Part shown: positions 6,801 to 10,084 of the stretch, piece by piece
How positions within the stretch are numbered: position 1 is the first letter of the stretch
Layout: every line of letters starts with the position of its first letter
Assembly: GCA_016763215.1 (NCBI GenBank)
Contig: JAESUF010000031.1
Location: forward strand, 1-10,084
Length of the DNA stretch: 10,084 nt
Source of the DNA: Flavobacteriaceae bacterium
GTDB taxonomy: Bacteria; Bacteroidota; Bacteroidia; Flavobacteriales; Flavobacteriaceae
Direction: 5' to 3'
Translations under genes and position numbers: made by a program
The notes under the pieces: generated by a model
Told to the model about the DNA's origin: nothing
What the model saw: the letters and a program-made list of their open reading frames with translations, nothing else
Database searches by the model: none

Positions 6801-6855
6801 GACAAAACTCGATAGAATATTAATAAAATGCTTTAGAGAACATGTTTCTTTGAAT
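6801..6855 (-). promoter_or_regulatory. Shared upstream element, copy B (regulator promoter)
   Basis: Second copy of the element at 5671-5725, starting 56 bp upstream of the AraC-type start codon. The core 6831-6850 (plus strand CTTTAGAGAACATGTTTCTT) contains the perfect 8-bp palindrome AACATGTT (6839-6846). A weak -7-like TAAATTAT follows on the minus strand (6789-6796), in nearly the same relative position as the -7 box of copy A. Confidence 0.5.
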
Positions 6856-6921
6856 AAATTGTTATGTATTAAAACTTTTTGAATGCACTACAACTCCTTA
6901 TGTAAAGAATAAAAGTACTAA

Positions 6922-6951
6922 AGAAAAGACTTGATTTTCAACTCAGTTCTG
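6922..6951 (-). repeat. Short intergenic repeat, copy M2 (downstream of the S41 gene)
   Basis: The plus strand contains TTGATTTTCAAC (6931-6942), identical to 3910-3921, and AACTCAGTTCT (6940-6950), identical to 8452-8462. It lies 14 nt past the stop of the S41 gene. TTGA-TTT-TCAA is itself a small inverted repeat. The function is unknown. Confidence 0.4.
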
Positions 6952-6964
6952 TGTTATAGGGCGT

Positions 6965-8388
6965 TTATTCTTCAGTTCTTAATTTTTCAATTGCATTCAA
7001 TACATCCTGTTTATCTTTTTTCAAATCATTTGCCACACTTCTAAAAAATGTTTGCCTATCACTAGGGTAGTTTAAATCATAATTTACAGGAATGCCAATG
7101 GATTCATAGCATATATCATTATTGTCAAAATATTCTTCATTGGAAATAGAAAAAAACCAACCATTTGGCAATTTCTTTCCAAGTGCATCTGAAAGTGCTC
7201 CATTTGTATGTGAACCTATTCTTTTTATGTTTTTCATTTCTAGTGATGCCAATGTCATAAAATCAGTTGCACTTGCAGATTGTTGTGAAGTTAGTAGGTA
7301 GATTGGTTTTTCATAGGGTTGCTCTGAATAATCAATAAATATTGGAGTTCTCTTGGTGTGGCCATTTTTATACTTTGCTCTCTTTGTTGCAACTTGAACT
7401 TTTTATTATTAAAACGTTTCAAAATTTCCAATCCAACAGCATCTTGACCTCCACCATTAAATCTAACATCAAGAATTAAGAAGTCTGTGTCGTTTAGGTC
7501 TTTCATCACTTTATCCATTATTAAACTCACCCCTTTTACTTCGGCTTTAATGTAAGTGTTCTCATTCAGTTTATTGAATGCTTCTACATAAGTGTCCACA
7601 AAGCCATTTTGTTTAACCAAAGAATCAGAAAGGTTTAAATCTCCAAAAAGCCACATTGCTTTTACTTGCAGATAACCAACATTATTTTCTGTTTTTCCCC
7701 ATTTGATTAGCCAGGAGTCTTTTGTCATATCTTCATCTAGAAATTCTTTAGCAACCATTTGGGCAATTTGAAAGTCACCGTATTCTTTCAGTTGCACATT
7801 TTCTTCCACTTCAGGGTTTAATTTTTCAGCTAGTTCATAAATTTCATCTGTTGGTTCAATATCTCCGTGATTATCATTTAATTTATTTATCAGTTCATCC
7901 AATACCAAGTACAATTCTACATCTGTAGTTTTTTGTGTTATTTTACTTTTTTGTGAATTGTATAAACTGTCCCAGTTAATTTTATTTAAATTAAAATAAT
8001 TAAAGTGTTCTTGAATGGTACTTGACATTACTTCAAAATTGTAAATTGGGTCTTTCAATTTTGATTCAGTTAGTTTTTGATTACATAAGTCAGGAAGGTT
8101 ATTTATCCTAATGTAGGAATAAGTACTTATTCCTTTAGATATTGAAAGTGTATCATTGTAAAGTTGAATTCCGTTTCCAAAATCGGAGATATTACCTTGA
8201 TGTGCTGGTAAACAAGAAATTTTTGTTATATCGTAAAAAGCATAATTGTTTTTTTCAATTGTTAGAATCTTACCATATCCAATGGATTTCCATAATCCAT
8301 TTATTGATTCCTTTTCTTTTTTATTATTCTCACAAGATGAGAAAAATAAAACTGTTAATATTGATAGATAATAGATTGTATATTTCAT
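6965..8388 (-). pseudogene. S41 family peptidase lipoprotein, one-base frameshift
   Basis: Starts with a lipoprotein signal MKYTIYYLSILTVLFFSSC (Cys19). Residues about 118-180 form the S41 N-terminal cap with LNDNHGDIEP (170-179), and the core has DVRFNGGGQDA (307-317), the conserved D-x-R-x-N-G-G-G oxyanion region. The initial frame ends at 7291 after an unrelated-looking tail. Adding one base at about 7391-7396 gives KKFKVATKRAKYKNGHTKR, then IYLLTSQQSASATDF holding the nucleophile-Ser region S-A-S-A-T-D-F. It then joins the downstream frame containing IGSHTNGALSDALGKKLPNG and ending at 6965. The restored product is 474 aa, a normal size for this group. S41 (tail-specific/tricorn-like) proteases cleave proteins or peptides in the periplasm. 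As written, the break removes the nucleophile region, so the encoded protein would be inactive. A second S41 gene lies two genes upstream. Confidence 0.85.
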
Positions 8389-8440
8389 TACTTTTCGTTT
8401 AGTAGTTAAACTAAAGACTATAGTTTATGTAGGTGTTACA

Positions 8441-8463
8441 ATTTAATTTTTAACTCAGTTCTT
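8441..8463 (-). repeat. Short intergenic repeat, copy M3 (downstream of the beta-lactamase-fold gene)
   Basis: Contains AACTCAGTTCT (8452-8462), identical to 6940-6950, preceded by TTTAATTTTT, which resembles the TTGATTTTC of the other copies. It begins 3 nt past the stop codon at 8466. Copies M2 and M3 have the same orientation and bracket the S41 gene. Confidence 0.35.
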
Positions 8464-8465
8464 TA

Positions 8466-9557
8466 TTACCTGTTTTTATCTTCATTTACTATCTGTAATA
8501 TTTGCTCAACAATCTCGTAATTCGATTTATTCGTTCTACCTGTATTTGTCAAAATTGCAATGAAATTATTATTAGTGTAGTCTTTAGCAATAACGTTATA
8601 AACTCCAAATGATGGACCACCTCCCTTTTCACTATACCAATCACGCTTATCTGCAGAGCCATAGGTGTGAGTCCGCCATCCGTATCCAAAGTATTCATTT
8701 TGCACATATTTGGTATGAAGTTCCCAAAGTTTATTTCTGTATTTTGTAGATAAAAGTTTGTCCGTATTGAGAGATTGATACCACTTCCATAAATCCTTAG
8801 TACTTGAATAACAACCCGTGCCTCCTTTACCGATGGCTCGATTAAAGGATGGGGCCGGAATAAATTCACCCTTATTTCTGGTATACAGTTTTGCAATCGG
8901 TCTTTTTTCAGCTCCGAAATATCCGGAATGGTTCATTTGTAATGGTTCAAAAATTCGCTTAAAAAGAACTTCATTATATGACTTGCCTCTTAGCTTTTCT
9001 ATTATTAATGAAAGTAAATAGTAGTTCGTGTCAGAATACTTCTGACTAGTCCCTGCCTCAAAAAGTATAGGTTTTTGACATCTTTCAAACATCTCAACTT
9101 CAGAAACAGAATCAATGAATTTTGGACCATTATTGAATTCACTATCTTCATAGAACTCTTGTAACCCTGAAGAATGAGATAGTAGATCATGTATAGTGAT
9201 CGACTTGCCAATCTTCTTGTCATAATTGGGCAAATAGTTTAGTAAAGATGCATTTAAATTTACTTTTCCTTCTTCTACTAACTGCAGTATCAATAATGCA
9301 GTAAATTGTTTCGAAATTGATGCAAGGTAAAGGCAATCATCAGGTTTCAGTTTTTGGTTTGTTTCAAAATCGAAATGACCATAGGACTTGTTAACGATAA
9401 TCTTTCCATTATGTGCAACCAAAATATTACCGTTGAAATCATTTACATCATACAATTCTTGAAATAGTTGTTCAATTTTTGAGGCTTGTATATTTGTTTT
9501 CTTAGGTGAACAGCCAATGATTATTAATGTAAATAGTAATGGTAGTAGTTTTTTCAT
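8466..9557 (-). CDS. Serine beta-lactamase-fold hydrolase (class C/AmpC-like, DD-peptidase or esterase type), lipoprotein
   Basis: 363 aa, intact. Lipoprotein signal MKKLLPLLFTLIIIGC (Cys16). The penicillin-binding-like domain spans about residues 27-355. Motif 1 is S80-I-S-K83 within LYLASISKQFTALL (nucleophile Ser80, base Lys83). Motif 2 is Y174-S-D within KYSDTNYYLLSLIIEK. Motif 3 is KGGGPSFG (311-318), in place of the KTG or HxG triad. LLSHSSGLQEF (125-135) and YGYGW-like FGYGW (290-294) are further family marks. The family includes class C beta-lactamases, D-Ala-D-Ala peptidases, D-aminopeptidases and esterases. Sequence alone does not tell which, and Asp instead of the usual Asn in motif 2 argues against calling it a resistance enzyme. 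It is 51 bp from the upstream S41 gene and 77 bp from the downstream one, so all three may be co-transcribed. Confidence 0.85.
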   Translation of the reverse strand: MKKLLPLLFTLIIIGCSPKKTNIQASKIEQLFQELYDVNDFNGNILVAHNGKIIVNKSYGHFDFETNQKLKPDDCLYLASISKQFTALLILQLVEEGKVNLNASLLNYLPNYDKKIGKSITIHDLLSHSSGLQEFYEDSEFNNGPKFIDSVSEVEMFERCQKPILFEAGTSQKYSDTNYYLLSLIIEKLRGKSYNEVLFKRIFEPLQMNHSGYFGAEKRPIAKLYTRNKGEFIPAPSFNRAIGKGGTGCYSSTKDLWKWYQSLNTDKLLSTKYRNKLWELHTKYVQNEYFGYGWRTHTYGSADKRDWYSEKGGGPSFGVYNVIAKDYTNNNFIAILTNTGRTNKSNYEIVEQILQIVNEDKNR

Positions 9558-9594
9558 ATCACAAGGGTAATAATATTAATTACAGATAACATTT

Positions 9595-9624
9595 GAATAA
9601 ACGCCTGTTTAAGGTCGTTTATTT
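9595..9624. terminator. Stable hairpin overlapping the S41 stop codon (candidate terminator)
   Basis: AATAAACGCCT (9596-9606) pairs with AGG-t-CGTTTATT (9612-9623), leaving one bulged base (9615) and a 5-nt loop, 11 bp in all. The stop TAA (9609-9611) is in the loop and adjoining base. On the minus strand the right arm ends TTTATTC rather than a long T-tract, so it may be a weak terminator or attenuator. Imperfect resemblance to the bulged stems of integron attC sites is noted but not sufficient. Confidence 0.4.
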
Positions 9625-10084
9625 TGTATTGTTAGTAGTTTACTTCCTATAATTTTAGTTGCAAATTCTAAAGCAGCATCATTACCATTTGCCAAATCTT
9701 CCAATTGACTTTCAATTTCATAGTGAGGAATCAGACCCGTTCCCCATGAAAAACTTGATACATTTTCTGTAAATTTCACTAAAGGAATTTTTATCTTTAA
9801 ATGACTATTAGGTAATTCAATTTCTGTGTAATATCCTCCCGTATGTCCTTTAAAACCTCCAATTGTTTCTTCTCCTATAAATACACTTTTATCATTATGA
9901 TCGTACAAAAAACTTGCAAAACTACTACTTGCTGAAAAACAATACCCATCTATAAGCACTATTACATCACCATTATAAGCATTGGAGTTTGGGTTAATCT
10001 CGTGTGTAATATTAATAAATCTACCTTGACTATTTTCAATATGTTTAGCAGCAAAAGTGTAAAATTGGTTAGGTATAGAATCAA
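9609..10084 (-). CDS. S41 family peptidase, C-terminal part (5' end outside window)
   Basis: The frame is open from the window edge (first full codon at 10080-10082) to TAA at 9609, about 157 codons. An internal GTG at 9959 is not a credible start, because the protein-like sequence continues upstream (SIPNQFYTFAAKHIENS and NAYNGDVIVLIDGYCF). LIDGYCFSASSSFASFLYD corresponds to the S41 nucleophile region (the Ser within C-F-S-A-S-S-S-F). GEETIGGFKGHTGGYY and the P-N-S-H-L-K-I-K-I-P-L segment match the C-terminal core of Bacteroidota S41 peptidases. It is the first of three hydrolase genes in this direction. The rest of the protein cannot be judged. Confidence 0.85.
   Translation of the reverse strand, partial: DSIPNQFYTFAAKHIENSQGRFINITHEINPNSNAYNGDVIVLIDGYCFSASSSFASFLYDHNDKSVFIGEETIGGFKGHTGGYYTEIELPNSHLKIKIPLVKFTENVSSFSWGTGLIPHYEIESQLEDLANGNDAALEFATKIIGSKLLTIQNKRP

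Noticed and set aside
6965..7258. Separate 97-aa gene
   Set aside because: It is the C-terminal part of the S41 peptidase; the missing link (IYLLTSQQSASATDF) lies in the same frame just upstream of its ATG.
8549..9223. Extra frames overlapping the beta-lactamase-fold gene on both strands
   Set aside because: They are shadows; the intact 363-aa frame with all three active-site motifs explains the region.

Overview
The window looks like chromosome of an AT-rich Bacteroidota bacterium, most likely a Flavobacteriaceae member. The support is the very low GC, Bacteroidota-type -7 promoter boxes (TAnnTTTG), several short lipoprotein signal peptides (Lys-Lys N-terminus, Cys near residue 15-20), a DUF6090 membrane protein, a 7-TM AraC-type regulator and S41 peptidases of the Bacteroidota type. 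No rRNA, tRNA, IS element, CRISPR array or phage gene was seen. Every supported gene is on the minus strand, so the transcriptional order runs from high to low coordinates.

Layout, high to low: (1) 9609-10084, C-terminal part of an S41 peptidase running off the window; (2) 8466-9557, a serine beta-lactamase-fold lipoprotein; (3) 6965-8388, a second S41 peptidase lipoprotein broken by a one-base frameshift; (4) 5744-6745, a membrane-anchored AraC-type regulator; (5) a tight three-gene operon, 4020-5618, encoding an ankyrin-repeat protein, a DinB-fold lipoprotein and an NTF2/SnoaL-like lipoprotein, closed by a bidirectional terminator; (6) 3131-3759, a LysE/RhtB exporter gene with a one-base frameshift; (7) 2049-2845, a DUF6090 gene (frameshifted at an A6G run) overlapping a phosphatidylserine-decarboxylase-like lipoprotein gene; (8) 616-762, an orphan C-terminal coding remnant; (9) 1-481, a secreted MORN-repeat (YwqK-like) gene with two frameshifts, running off the window.

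The best candidate for a genuine system is the regulator plus operon at 4020-6745. An ungapped repeat of about 50 bp lies at almost the same distance upstream of both the regulator gene and the three-gene operon. This suggests one membrane-embedded AraC-type protein controlling itself and the operon. The products are plausibly envelope-located and include two lipoproteins.

The other striking property is the number of single-base reading-frame breaks, five in four genes, each rescued by one added or removed base and most in homopolymer runs. They may be sequencing errors, real decay of accessory genes or, in the DUF6090 case, programmed -1 frameshifting on a classic A-AAA-AAG heptamer. A read-level check decides between these.
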